64,000 bases of DNA from positions 62,001 through 126,000 of the forward strand of contig NZ_BCYV01000007.1 of assembly GCF_001598375.1 (NCBI RefSeq), written 5' to 3'. Below are positions 8,708-17,430 of the stretch, piece by piece. Every line of letters begins with the position of its first letter. The first letter of the stretch is position 1. The notes beneath the pieces were generated by a model, which did not search any database, was not told where the DNA came from, and worked only from the letters and a program-made list of their open reading frames with translations. The DNA is from Novosphingobium capsulatum NBRC 12533. Its GTDB lineage: Bacteria; Pseudomonadota; Alphaproteobacteria; Sphingomonadales; Sphingomonadaceae. A program made the translations under genes and the position numbers.

Positions 8708-9610
8708 ATGGTTGCCTATGTGGTGGAAGAACTCCAGGACGTGACGCTCGATATCGCTGGCCCGGAAGGCCGGCTGGCGCATTACGACCTGATGAGCCCA
8801 TTCGTCTGGACCGAGGGCGACAGTTACCGTCTTCTGGTAAGAGTGCTGCCCAACCCCTTGCTTGCAAACGATCCGACAGGCGTAATCTGGGCGGGCGATT
8901 CGTCCGATGGCCGTTGTTTCACCATGCGCCATGCCCCGGCCATCACGCCCGGCCCGCATCCCGATGATGCCGGCGGCTGCGAAGATCCCACCGTGGTGCA
9001 CGGCGAAGACGGCAACTATACGATCTTCTACACCGGCGTGGACGCCAAGCGGTCACAAGGATCGCTGCTGGTGGCGCAAGGGCCCTCGCTGACCGACCTG
9101 CACGAGCATCGCGTGCTGCTCAAGGCGCCGGAGGGCGAAGGCAATATCAAGGAAGCCACCGTGGCGCGGGCGCCGGACGGCACGTTTCGCCTGTTCTACG
9201 AATATGCCAAGGACAATGCCTCGCGCATTGGCCTGGCCACCGGGCCATCGCTGAAAGGGCCGTGGACGGTGATCGACGATCCCTTCACCGTGCGCGACGA
9301 CAGCTGGGACAATTGGCACCTGTCGACCGGGCCGATCGTGCAGCACGATGGCCAGGACCCGGTGATGTTCTACAACGGCGCCACCGCCGATGCGCGCTGG
9401 CGTATTGGCTGGATCAGCTTCTCGCCCGATTTTTCGCGCATTACAGGGCGCGGCATCGAGCCGATCCTGTTGCCGCCACCCGCACGCAGCCGAGACGCCA
9501 CCGACATTGCCTTTGCGGCATCGTGCCTTGTCATGCCCGATGCGATCTGGCTCTATTATTCATTGGAAGACAAGATTTTGCGCCGCGCCCGCATCGCCTG
9601 CTACGGCTGA
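8708..9610 (+). CDS. GH130-like glycosidase/phosphorylase (five-bladed beta-propeller)
   Basis: 300 residues. Repeating blades end in tryptophan- and tyrosine-rich strands (YTIFYTGVDA, FRLFYEYAKD, PVMFYNGATADARWRIGW), as in the five-bladed propellers of GH130/GH43/GH32 folds. The GH130 hallmarks are GGCEDPTVV (residues 89-97), with the Glu-Asp pair, then GNIKEATV (145-152) and WDNWHLSTGP. GH130 members are mostly beta-mannoside phosphorylases or hydrolases. There is no signal peptide, so it acts in the cytoplasm. It is coupled to the SDR gene by a 3 bp gap. It converges with the sulfotransferase gene 6 bp away. Confidence 0.75.
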   Translation: MVAYVVEELQDVTLDIAGPEGRLAHYDLMSPFVWTEGDSYRLLVRVLPNPLLANDPTGVIWAGDSSDGRCFTMRHAPAITPGPHPDDAGGCEDPTVVHGEDGNYTIFYTGVDAKRSQGSLLVAQGPSLTDLHEHRVLLKAPEGEGNIKEATVARAPDGTFRLFYEYAKDNASRIGLATGPSLKGPWTVIDDPFTVRDDSWDNWHLSTGPIVQHDGQDPVMFYNGATADARWRIGWISFSPDFSRITGRGIEPILLPPPARSRDATDIAFAASCLVMPDAIWLYYSLEDKILRRARIACYG

Positions 9611-9616
9611 TCGCGG

Positions 9617-11191
9617 TCAGTCTATGGCGATGCCCTGCTCGGCAAAGAACGCCGCCACCTCACCCAGCGCATCCTCGTGCCGTTTCCATCGCGCCAGTGC
9701 ATCGCGATAGATCGGGCGACGGACCTGGGCCGCGCTGGGCGTGGAAACCGGGGCCTGGTTGCGGTGGAAATCGAGGCAGGCGGCGTCCCAGGGCAGCCCG
9801 GCGTGATCGAGCATGCGGCGCGTCACGCCTTCCTGGTCTGCCACCAGATCCTCGTAGGATACCTCCAGGATGCGGCCGGGCATGGCCGCTTGCCAGAAGC
9901 GCATCAGCCCGTCGAAGCGCGCATAATAGCGGGCGATGTCCATCAGGTCATAGCTGTAGTCGTAATAGCGCGAGGTGATCGCAAACAGGTTGCGGAAGTT
10001 GCTCAGCACCGTGTCCATCGGATGGCGGCGCAGGCATATGATGCGCGCGTTGGGCAAAGAACCGGCCACTATTCCGGCATAATGAAAATTTCCGGGAAAT
10101 TTGTCGACAAAGCGCCGCGTCGTGTCGCGTCGGTGATGGCGCGCGCGGACCAGGTAATCATGGCCGATGGCGCCCAGATCCGCCGCACGCAGCGCGGCGA
10201 TGGTGTCGGGATCGAGCACGGTGCGCGTGCGCGTGCCGGCGGCGTGCTTCACCGCCAGCGGCATGGCCTGCAGTTCGCCCGCGCTTTCTACTTCGGGGTG
10301 CGAGGACAGGATGCGGTCGACCAGCGTGGTGCCGGTGCGCGGCATCCCGATGACGAAGATCGGCGCCTCTGTCGGCGCATCAGCCACCGGGGTGCGGGAC
10401 AATGCCGGCCAGGCCGCCTCGATCGCGTCGAAATTAGCGGCATCGCTGGCAAAGCGATAGGGCAGCCGGGCGCGATGCTCCGCATTGGCAGCAGCCAGCG
10501 CGGTGAACGCGGCGTCGTGCTCGCCAAGATCGTCAAGCTCCTTGGCCAGGGCATAGCCCAGCAGCAGGCGATCGCGCGGATCGTGCGCCGCGTCCAGTTG
10601 CGCGCGCAGGCGTGGCACATGGTGGCTGTCTGCCGTGTGCCGCTTGAGGCTGGCGAGCAGGTGATGCGCGCGGCCATGGCCCGGCGCGCGCGCGATCAGC
10701 GCTTCGAGCGCGGCCTCCGCCTCGCTGACCTGCCCGACGAAATTGAGCGCCGCAGCGTGGTTGTAGCGGTATTCGAGAATGTCGGGCGCTTGTGCCACGG
10801 CATGGGCAAAATGGGGCAGCGAGGCGGCATGGTCGCCCAGGCGGGCATAGACGCAGCCCATGGTATCGCGGCTCAGCGCATCATCGGGCAGCGCCTGTTT
10901 GGCCTCGGCCAGAGCCTGCGCGGCGGCGCTGTCCTGCCGGGTCATGATCAACAGGCGGGCAAGCTGCGCGCGGTATTCGCCCTGGGGATCGCGCGCCACA
11001 GCCTGGCGCAGCAGGGCGATCGCGGCGCTGATCCGTCCCTGCCCGGCTTCGGCCAGGCCCAGCAGGAACAGCGCCTCCGCCCGCTGCGGGGCCGCATCGC
11101 CAACCATCTGCGCCGCGCACACGACGGCCGGCCAATCACCCCGCGCCAAGGCGGCGCGCGCGGCGGCAATCTGCGGATCGGTCTTGCTCAT
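9617..11191 (-). CDS. TPR-repeat sulfotransferase
   Basis: 524 residues if MSKTDPQ at 11191 is the start (AGGG four bases upstream); MAQGG at 11206 is an alternative. Residues 1-240 are Ala-rich TPR helices. From 275 on it is a sulfotransferase domain: the PAPS-binding loop IGMPRTGTTLVDRIL (PRTGTT at 284-289) and the 3'-phosphate segment RRHPMDTVLSNFRN (389-402) are clear. TPR plus sulfotransferase fusions are common in sphingomonads and resemble tyrosylprotein sulfotransferases. The acceptor is unknown. It lies 49 bp downstream of the membrane hydroxylase gene on the same strand, so a lipid or glycan acceptor is conceivable. Confidence 0.85.
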   Translation of the reverse strand: MSKTDPQIAAARAALARGDWPAVVCAAQMVGDAAPQRAEALFLLGLAEAGQGRISAAIALLRQAVARDPQGEYRAQLARLLIMTRQDSAAAQALAEAKQALPDDALSRDTMGCVYARLGDHAASLPHFAHAVAQAPDILEYRYNHAAALNFVGQVSEAEAALEALIARAPGHGRAHHLLASLKRHTADSHHVPRLRAQLDAAHDPRDRLLLGYALAKELDDLGEHDAAFTALAAANAEHRARLPYRFASDAANFDAIEAAWPALSRTPVADAPTEAPIFVIGMPRTGTTLVDRILSSHPEVESAGELQAMPLAVKHAAGTRTRTVLDPDTIAALRAADLGAIGHDYLVRARHHRRDTTRRFVDKFPGNFHYAGIVAGSLPNARIICLRRHPMDTVLSNFRNLFAITSRYYDYSYDLMDIARYYARFDGLMRFWQAAMPGRILEVSYEDLVADQEGVTRRMLDHAGLPWDAACLDFHRNQAPVSTPSAAQVRRPIYRDALARWKRHEDALGEVAAFFAEQGIAID

Positions 11192-11240
11192 CCCGCCCTG
11201 TGCCATGGGCGCGGTGGAACTGGCAAGCGTCGCCACGGGG

Positions 11241-12140
11241 TCAGCGCTGCACCGCTTCCTCATTGCCCGCGCGGCGCTGCTTGATCGCATCGATCACCGG
11301 CACGAAGGGGAACATGAACTGTTCGCGGATGGTCAGGCGGCGCCGCTCGTCCTGGCCGACCAGGATGCCCTCGCCCTCGCGATAGGTGCCCAGCACGCGA
11401 TCGATCAGAATCATCGAGTTGGCATAGTTGCAGCGGGTTTCTTCATAGCCCACCGAATGGTGCAGGCTGTGATGGCGGATCGTGGTGAAGAAGAACGAAT
11501 AGAACCACGGCGGATCAGACTTGACGTTGGCATGGGCAAATCCGGCCACCACGTTGCCCACGCTCGCCGCACACAGGATCGCCACCGGGCTGAAATCGAG
11601 CAGCGTAATCACGCCCAGGCTGATCAGGAACAGTTCCAGCGGATTGCCGACATAGCCCTTGAGCGCGTTCAACTGGGTGATGTGGTGGTGCGGCGCATGG
11701 GTCAGCCACAGCGGCGTCCAGTTATGCATCGCGCGATGCATCCAGTATTGGCCGAATTCGAACAGGAAGAAGATCAGCCCGACCTGCGCCAGGAACGGCA
11801 GGTGTTCCAGCCACGGCGTGGACAGCCCGGCGCTGGCCTTGGCCGCCTTCATCGGGGCATCGGCAAAGAAATCGGTCGCGCGCGAAATCACCGTGGAACT
11901 AAGCACGACATAGAAGGTGTCGGTAAAGAACTCGCGCCAGTTCATCCGCCAATCGGCGTGGCGTTCGAACAGCCATTCCAGCAACAGCAGCCAGGCCGAA
12001 ATGGCCGTGGCCATGATAGTGAGCGTCCAGGGATAATCGATCACGCTCTTGGGCGCATAGGCCCAGAACAGGATCACTGCCAAAAGCGTGGCGGGCGGGA
12101 TCAGCCCGATCAGCCGCTGTTTCATGTCTGTCCCATCCAT
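11241..12140 (-). CDS. Sterol desaturase/fatty acid hydroxylase family membrane protein
   Basis: 299 residues with several transmembrane helices (about 10-30, 38-58, 115-132, 165-205). The di-iron histidine boxes of the family are intact: HRAMH (135-139), HAPHHH (148-153) and HHSLHH (223-228), the last followed by SVGYEETRCNYAN. Such enzymes hydroxylate or desaturate lipids, sterols or carotenoids in the membrane using O2. The start could also be the ATG at 12125 (MKQRLIG), which has GGGA six bases upstream. Probably co-transcribed with the sulfotransferase gene. A REP-like hairpin lies just upstream. Confidence 0.88.
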   Translation of the reverse strand: MDGTDMKQRLIGLIPPATLLAVILFWAYAPKSVIDYPWTLTIMATAISAWLLLLEWLFERHADWRMNWREFFTDTFYVVLSSTVISRATDFFADAPMKAAKASAGLSTPWLEHLPFLAQVGLIFFLFEFGQYWMHRAMHNWTPLWLTHAPHHHITQLNALKGYVGNPLELFLISLGVITLLDFSPVAILCAASVGNVVAGFAHANVKSDPPWFYSFFFTTIRHHSLHHSVGYEETRCNYANSMILIDRVLGTYREGEGILVGQDERRRLTIREQFMFPFVPVIDAIKQRRAGNEEAVQR

Positions 12141-12174
12141 GGCGAAGCTCTGTTACGAAATTCTGGAAAATAGC

Positions 12175-12202
12175 GGGACCCCGGATCAAGTCCGGGGTGA
12201 CG
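12175..12202. repeat. REP-like hairpin, family B, single unit
   Basis: The unit has an 8-bp perfect stem ACCCCGGA / TCCGGGGT around the loop TCAAG and ends in GTGACG. It is the same unit that forms each arm of the longer element at 25630-25717. This consensus is a well-known type of dispersed alphaproteobacterial repeat. It sits between the TonB receptor stop (12255) and the hydroxylase start (12140). A second inverted repeat (GCTTCCTGT / ACAGGAAGC, 12203-12241) follows it, and together they may terminate transcription of the receptor gene. Confidence 0.75.
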
Positions 12203-12254
12203 CTTCCTGTCGTCACGATCCATTCACGCAGCAACAGGAAGCGGGCTTTTCACG

Positions 12255-14702
12255 TCACTTGTAGTGGAAGGTCATTTCCAGGCCGACACGGCGTGGCGTC
12301 AGGACGCCATAGGCATAGAACCGTTCCACCACGCCGCTGCGGGCGCGGTTATAGGAACTGGTGTCGTTCTCCACCGCCGTCACGGCATACTTGTCAAAGA
12401 TATTGTCGGCATAGACGCCCACATCGAACATCGGGCTGTGATAGGTGACCGAGGCACGGTGCGTGGTATAGGCCGGGATCACTTCGCCATTGCCGCGCAG
12501 GCCGACGCGGGAATAGATGTCGCCGGTATAGGTCATCGCCCAGGTCGCTTCGATATCGCGGCCCTCGGTCAGCGGGTAGGTATAGGTGGCCCCAACGCTG
12601 CCCGAATGCTTGGTCGAACCCGGCAGACGATCGCCGGCAAAGGCATCATAGTTGACCCCACTGCTCACCACGATGCCCGGGGCATCGGCGGTAAGGTGCG
12701 CGTCGTTGTAGGAATAGGTGCCATCGATCGTCAGTTGCGGCGTGATCTTGAGGTGGCCCGAGAAATCGATGCCCTTCGACACGGCGGTGCTGCCGTTTAC
12801 AGTGATGCCCACCGCGCCGTTGACCGTCTGGCTAGGCACCTGCACGCCCGCCCAGGTGACGATGAAGCCGCTCAAGGTGAACTGGAACTTCCGGTCAAAC
12901 AACGACCCGCGCAGGCCCAGTTCACGGTTGCGCGTCTTGTCCGGGCCATAGGCCAGCTCGTTGGGCAGTGCGCAGACGTTCTGCACCTTGGGATCAAGCG
13001 GCAGCACGCATGGCGCCACGCGGTTCACGTTGCCGGTGCGATAACCCGTGCTGTAGGTGAAATAGGCCATGAGATCGGGGCTGAACTTGTAAGACGTGTT
13101 GGCCTTCCAGACAAAGCCGTCCTTGCCCGTGCTGCCCGACTTGATGCGCTGCGGGGCGAAGACCACCAGCGGATACGGCGTATATTTGCTGAACAGCGGC
13201 GTATCCGTGCCGCCCTCGGCAAAGGCGTCATACTTGAAGTAGCGCAAGCCGCCGGTAACCTGCCAATCCTTGGTGATGTGGAACGTGCCTTCGCCATAGG
13301 CCGCCTTTTCCTTGGTGCGGGTGTTGACGAACGACATGTATTCCAGATTGTCGGGGCGATAGATGCCGGCCCAATCGGGATAACCGGGCACATATTCGCG
13401 ATACTGCGAACCATAGCGCATGTTGTTGTAGAACCCGCCAAGCACCCAGCTGAACGGGCCGCCGTGGGTGGAAACCAGGCGCACTTCCTCGTTGAACTGG
13501 TGATAGTTCGAGGTTGCCTGGTTGTAGGACGAAAACTCTGGAAAGGCTTCATAGCCATAGTCCAGATCCAGCAGCAGGTCGGTGTTGTCGCGCTGGGTAT
13601 AGATCTTCTGGTTGGTAAAGGCGGTGGTCGCCACCAGCTGGGCCACGTCGAACACGTTGACGTTGAACTCGGCCGAATAGAGGTCCGACGTGCGGTTGGT
13701 CGGTTCCAGATAGCGCCACGGCGCTTCATACTTGCCAGTGCCCAGCACGCCAGCGCCGTTGGCCTGGCGGCCCTGCGTCTTGGTGATCTGGTGGGCATAG
13801 GTCAGATAGACCTTGAAGTCCGGGCTGGCTTCCAGCAGCAGCTGGTTGCGCGTGGTGAAGGTGTGTTCATAGTTCACATCCTTCTTGGAATAGAAATTCG
13901 CCGCGCGCTGGGCCGCCGTGCCGAACGAACCCTCGGCCGCCGTGGCGCCGCGCACCGGCTGCGGATCGGAAACGCCCGGTTGGCGCAGCAGGTAGTTGTA
14001 ATCGATGAAGCCGGGGTTGTCGTAATAGCCCACGGTGCTGCGCAGCGCGATGTGGTCCTTCACGATCGGGATATTGACCGTGCCATCGGCGTTCACGCCC
14101 GCTTCGCTGCTGTGGCTTTCGCCAAACCAGCGGCCATGCAGATCGACGCTGTAGTGGTCGGTATCGGGCCGGTTGGGCATATAGCGCACCGCGCCGGCCA
14201 GCGTGCCCAGGCCATAGAGCGTGCCCTGCGGGCCCTGCAACACTTCAACGTGGTCGATATCGAGCAGCTTGAAATCGAGATAAAGCGGCACTTCGCCGAG
14301 ATAGACACCCACCGCGCTGTTGGCGCTAGCGCCTTCCACGCTGGAATCGCCCGAATTGATGCCGCGCAGCACGATCTTGCCGGTGGAGCCCGGCCCGGTA
14401 TCGGCCACGGTCATGCCCGGCGTAAACGCGGCGAGCGACTTTACGTCGTCGATGCGCTGGCGGGCGAGTTCCTGCGGGCTGACCGCGCTGATGTTGATCG
14501 GTGCATCCTGCAAGGTGGTGGCGCGCCGCGTGGCCGTCACCACGATATAGTTGGCGTCACTGCCGGCAGCCGCTGCGGCGTCGGCCGCCGGCTCGCCTTG
14601 CGGTTGCGGGGCTGCCTGCGCATAGGCCGAATGCGGCGCCAGTGCCGGGATAAGCAGCATCGTGGCGCTCAGCAGGTTCGTTCGGAAAGATCGCTTGGTC
14701 AC
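12255..14702 (-). CDS. TonB-dependent outer-membrane receptor next to the guanidine operon
   Basis: 815 residues from a GTG at 14702, preceded by GAGGGGCTGAA. The signal peptide is SATMLLIPALAPHSAYA. The TonB box region is NYIVVTATRR and the plug contains IDDVKSLAAFTPGMTV, KIVLRGINSG and VEVLQGPQGTLYGLGTLAG. The barrel ends GLEMTFHYK. Upstream in-frame sequence has no signal peptide and was excluded. The gene is divergent from the guanidine-uptake operon across a 758 bp gap that holds two identical-type dyads, so the two units may share control. A role in moving guanidine or a guanidino compound across the outer membrane is inference. Confidence 0.9.
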   Translation of the reverse strand: MTKRSFRTNLLSATMLLIPALAPHSAYAQAAPQPQGEPAADAAAAAGSDANYIVVTATRRATTLQDAPINISAVSPQELARQRIDDVKSLAAFTPGMTVADTGPGSTGKIVLRGINSGDSSVEGASANSAVGVYLGEVPLYLDFKLLDIDHVEVLQGPQGTLYGLGTLAGAVRYMPNRPDTDHYSVDLHGRWFGESHSSEAGVNADGTVNIPIVKDHIALRSTVGYYDNPGFIDYNYLLRQPGVSDPQPVRGATAAEGSFGTAAQRAANFYSKKDVNYEHTFTTRNQLLLEASPDFKVYLTYAHQITKTQGRQANGAGVLGTGKYEAPWRYLEPTNRTSDLYSAEFNVNVFDVAQLVATTAFTNQKIYTQRDNTDLLLDLDYGYEAFPEFSSYNQATSNYHQFNEEVRLVSTHGGPFSWVLGGFYNNMRYGSQYREYVPGYPDWAGIYRPDNLEYMSFVNTRTKEKAAYGEGTFHITKDWQVTGGLRYFKYDAFAEGGTDTPLFSKYTPYPLVVFAPQRIKSGSTGKDGFVWKANTSYKFSPDLMAYFTYSTGYRTGNVNRVAPCVLPLDPKVQNVCALPNELAYGPDKTRNRELGLRGSLFDRKFQFTLSGFIVTWAGVQVPSQTVNGAVGITVNGSTAVSKGIDFSGHLKITPQLTIDGTYSYNDAHLTADAPGIVVSSGVNYDAFAGDRLPGSTKHSGSVGATYTYPLTEGRDIEATWAMTYTGDIYSRVGLRGNGEVIPAYTTHRASVTYHSPMFDVGVYADNIFDKYAVTAVENDTSSYNRARSGVVERFYAYGVLTPRRVGLEMTFHYK

Positions 14703-15053
14703 TTCAGCCCCTCGCTTTGTTCTCAAAAAGCCTGTGCTGTGACATCCCCTCCCAGGGATCAGCCCGCTTGCCGGGCAAGTGCCGACCGCTAACCGGCCTG
14801 GCACCAAGATTTGCGTGGCAAGCGAACCCATCCGGCTCGCTTGCGCCTGCCTTGCCAAAAGTGGTCGGGATCGAAACGCGGCGCCAGGCCCTGGCAGGGT
14901 GGGAGCGCTTGCTGTCGCTCCGACAGTCAACAACCGGCCTGAAATCCGCACTATTACCCATCGCCCGCACCGCAACGCGGCGTGGCTCTGGTGACCCGCT
15001 CTTGGTATATTTATTGTGTCGCCCTGAACTATCGACACCTGCCACGGTACCGA

Positions 15054-15079
15054 TATTACATAATCGGTCAAGCGTAATA
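15054..15079. promoter_or_regulatory. Candidate operator dyad A: TATTAC-N14-GTAATA
   Basis: Perfect 6-bp inverted arms TATTAC (15054-15059) and GTAATA (15074-15079) are separated by exactly 14 bp. The same arms with the same spacing occur at 15374. The geometry (two half sites about two helical turns apart) resembles NikR operators, known in E. coli as GTATGA-N16-TCATAC. It lies about 350 bp from the TonB receptor start and 380 bp from the operon start. Confidence 0.55.
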
Positions 15080-15373
15080 ATTTTCGTGGCATTCAGTATG
15101 ATTCACTCACAGGAAATACGAGGAAACCCGCCATTTTTCCTCGCACTTGCGGCATAGCGGGGTACCGTCACCGCACACGCACGGCCCACAGCGATGCCAT
15201 TGCTGGCCCAAATTGCCGCTTGATTCGCGACTCAACCTGGCGTCAAAGTGTGATCGCTGCACAGCATGCAGCTCACGAGATATGGCGATGAACGCTGGAT
15301 AGGCGGCGTATATGTCGCTTCCAGCATGGCGATGCCAGAACGCGTGGCTGCATTTCTCACCCATGGGGCGCGT

Positions 15374-15399
15374 TATTACAAAAATGACGATGGGTAATA
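15374..15399. promoter_or_regulatory. Candidate operator dyad B: TATTAC-N14-GTAATA
   Basis: Second perfect copy: arms at 15374-15379 and 15394-15399 with 14 bp between. Only the arms match dyad A; the spacers differ, which argues for protein recognition rather than simple duplication. It ends 61 bp before the ATG of the substrate-binding protein. The right arm overlaps TAATAT (15395-15400), a possible -10 element, so binding here could block the operon promoter. Confidence 0.58.
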
Positions 15400-15460
15400 T
15401 TTTTGCCATGGACAAGGGTGGGCTTTGCAACCATGGTGCAGTGCGAAAGGGGCGCGAATC

Positions 15461-16543
15461 ATGATGAAGATGATCGGCACGGCGGGTAAGATCGCACTTC
15501 TGGCCAGCACACTGATGATGGCGTCATGCTCCTCGGCACCCGATGCCGGAGCCGCGAAGAAAACCGAATTCAATATCGGCTGGTCGATCTATGCCGGCTG
15601 GATGCCATGGCCCTATGCGCAGCAGGCAGGTATCGTCAAGAAATGGGCCGATAAGTACGGCATCAAGATCAATATTGTTCAGGTGAACGACTATGTCGAA
15701 TCCGTGAACCAATATAACGCCGGCAAGTTTGATGGTGTTACCGTCACCAACATGGATGCGCTGACCATCCCTGCCGCCGGGGGCAAGGATACCAGCGCGA
15801 TCATCGTCGGCGACTATTCCAACGGCAACGATGGCGTCCTGCTCAAAGGTGCCAATTCGGTTGCTGCCCTCAAGGGTAAGCAGATCTACCTGGTCGAGCT
15901 CTCGGTGTCGCACTACCTGCTCGCCCGCGCCCTGGGATCGGCCGGCCTGTCGCTCAGCGATGTCAAGACAATCAATACGTCAGACGCTGATATCGTGGGC
16001 GCCTTTTCCAGCCCCGATGCCCAGGCCGCAGTGGCCTGGAACCCGCAGCTGTCGGTCATGCGCGGGCAGCCGGGCGCCAACGAGGTGTTTTCCTCGGCAC
16101 AGATTCCGGGCGAAATCCTCGATCTGATGGCGGTGGATACCGCCACGCTCAAGGCCAATCCCGCGCTGGGCAAGGCACTGGCCGGCATCTGGTATGAAAC
16201 CATGGCGCTGATGAAACGCCAGGACGCCCAGGGTAAGGAAGCGCGCGCCGCAATGGCCAAGCTCGCCGGGACCACGCCCGATGTGTTTGACAAGCAGCTG
16301 ACCACCACGTTCCTCTATGACCAGCCCGCCGCAGCAGTGGCCGCGGCAGACAGCCCGGCGCTGGTCACGACGATGACGCGGGTGCGCGATTTCAGCTTTT
16401 CCAAGGGCCTGTTCAAGGGCGCCAGCTCGGCCGACGCGGTCGGCATGGCCTTTCCGGGTGGCAAGACGCTGGGCGATCCCGCCCATGTCACGCTGCGCTT
16501 TGACGACAGCTTCATGAAGCTGGCCGCCGCCGGCAAGCTCTGA
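15461..16543 (+). CDS. ABC transporter substrate-binding lipoprotein of the guanidine/'urea carboxylase' operon
   Basis: 360 residues from the ATG at 15461, preceded by AAAGGGGCGCGAATC. The signal ends in the lipobox LMMASC followed by SSAPDAG, so the mature protein is lipid-anchored in the periplasm. The fold is of the TauA/SsuA type (FNIGWSIYAGWMPWPYAQQAGIV near the N-terminus). Proteins of this subfamily are consistently encoded with urea-carboxylase-type genes. Given the deiminase-type genes downstream, the likely ligand is guanidine or a related small cation. It is the first gene of the operon; an intercistronic hairpin follows. Confidence 0.87.
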   Translation: MMKMIGTAGKIALLASTLMMASCSSAPDAGAAKKTEFNIGWSIYAGWMPWPYAQQAGIVKKWADKYGIKINIVQVNDYVESVNQYNAGKFDGVTVTNMDALTIPAAGGKDTSAIIVGDYSNGNDGVLLKGANSVAALKGKQIYLVELSVSHYLLARALGSAGLSLSDVKTINTSDADIVGAFSSPDAQAAVAWNPQLSVMRGQPGANEVFSSAQIPGEILDLMAVDTATLKANPALGKALAGIWYETMALMKRQDAQGKEARAAMAKLAGTTPDVFDKQLTTTFLYDQPAAAVAAADSPALVTTMTRVRDFSFSKGLFKGASSADAVGMAFPGGKTLGDPAHVTLRFDDSFMKLAAAGKL

Positions 16544-16559
16544 TCCGGCGGTTCTAATC

Positions 16560-16591
16560 CGGCAGGCCCGGCACGCTGCCGGGGCTTGCCG
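16560..16591 (+). terminator. Intercistronic hairpin between binding-protein and permease genes
   Basis: A strong stem with arms CGGCAGGCCCGGCA and TGCCGGGGCTTGCCG around a CGC loop. Only TCTGTTT follows, so it is at best a partial terminator. Hairpins at this place in ABC operons commonly stabilise the binding-protein message or reduce read-through, giving more binding protein than permease. Confidence 0.6.
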
Positions 16592-16614
16592 TCTGTTTCC
16601 AAGGGGTTCACGCG

Positions 16615-17430
16615 ATGCGCTGGGTCAACCGCAAGATGCGCCGCAATGACAGGATGATCGCCGGCGCGGTCCCGATCCTGGCGCTGCTGGTGCTCTATCT
16701 CGTCATGGCGGCGCAGCGCCACGCGCTCAACCCCAGTGACAAGATCCTGCCGCTGCCCGATGCCATGGCGCGCGGCCTTTCGGCCCTGCTGTTTCAGGCC
16801 GATCCGCTTTCGGGCCACTTCCTGTTCTGGACCGACACGTTCGCCAGCCTTCAGCGGCTGGGTCTGGGCCTGGGCATCGCCACGCTGGGCGCGCTGGTCG
16901 CCGGGCTGGTGCTGGGCGTGTTGCCGCCGGTGCGCGCCACGCTGGGGCCACTGGTCACCGCGATTGCGGTGATCCCGCCGATCGCGCTGCTGCCGGTCTT
17001 GTTCATCGCGCTGGGCCTGGGTGAAACGGCCAAGGTGGCGCTGATCGTGGTGGGCATCGCCCCGCCGATGATCCGCGACATCACCGATCATATCGCCAGC
17101 CTGCCGCGCGAACAGATTATCAAGGCGCAGACCCTGGGGGCCAGCAGCTGGCAGATCATGATCCGCGTTGCCCTGCCCCAGGCCATGCCGCGCCTGATCC
17201 AGGCGGTGCGCTTGGCGCTTGGGCCGGCCTGGGTGTTCCTCATCTCGGCCGAGGCGATCGCCGCCGATACTGGCCTCGGCTATCGCATCTTCCTGGTGCG
17301 GCGCTACCTCGCGATGGACGTGATCATCCCCTACGTCGCGTGGATCGCGCTTCTGGCGATTACCCTGGACTTTGCCCTGTCCCTCGCCAGCCGCCGCCTG
17401 TTTCCCTGGGCTCATGGAGCAAGCCATTGA
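16615..17430 (+). CDS. ABC transporter permease (TauC/SsuC type) of the guanidine operon
   Basis: 271 residues with about six transmembrane helices (first at 15-32). The EAA-type cytoplasmic loop, which contacts the ATPase, is PREQIIKAQTLGASSWQIM with the following VALPQAMPRL. AAGGGG lies upstream of the ATG. Its last four bases overlap the start of the ATPase gene (TTGA), so the two are translationally coupled. It forms the membrane channel for the ligand bound by the lipoprotein encoded upstream. Confidence 0.9.
   Translation: MRWVNRKMRRNDRMIAGAVPILALLVLYLVMAAQRHALNPSDKILPLPDAMARGLSALLFQADPLSGHFLFWTDTFASLQRLGLGLGIATLGALVAGLVLGVLPPVRATLGPLVTAIAVIPPIALLPVLFIALGLGETAKVALIVVGIAPPMIRDITDHIASLPREQIIKAQTLGASSWQIMIRVALPQAMPRLIQAVRLALGPAWVFLISAEAIAADTGLGYRIFLVRRYLAMDVIIPYVAWIALLAITLDFALSLASRRLFPWAHGASH

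Larger units (their letters stand above)
14703..15460. promoter_or_regulatory. Long divergent intergenic region (TonB receptor / guanidine operon)
   Basis: 758 bp without a convincing gene. The half near the operon is more AT-rich than its surroundings. It holds two TATTAC-N14-GTAATA dyads (annotated separately). A further inverted repeat ACCCAT...ATGGGT (about 15359-15395) encloses part of the second dyad. I looked for the conserved pieces of the known guanidine riboswitches (CCGAGAG-type core of class I, paired ACGR loops of class II, the class III pseudoknot core) and for a B12-box on the minus strand; none was recognisable by eye. Confidence 0.5.

Noticed and set aside
14952..14977. Third TATTAC site with a GTAATA-like arm 14 bp later
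   Set aside because: The right arm reads GCAACG, only three of six matches; too weak to list as an operator.
15401..15440. Repeated CCATGG near the start of the substrate-binding protein gene
   Set aside because: Short self-complementary hexamers are expected by chance, and no larger structure was convincing.
14703..15460. Possible guanidine riboswitch or cobalamin riboswitch in the divergent gap
   Set aside because: The conserved cores of the known guanidine classes and the B12-box were not found by eye on either strand. A covariance search would be decisive.
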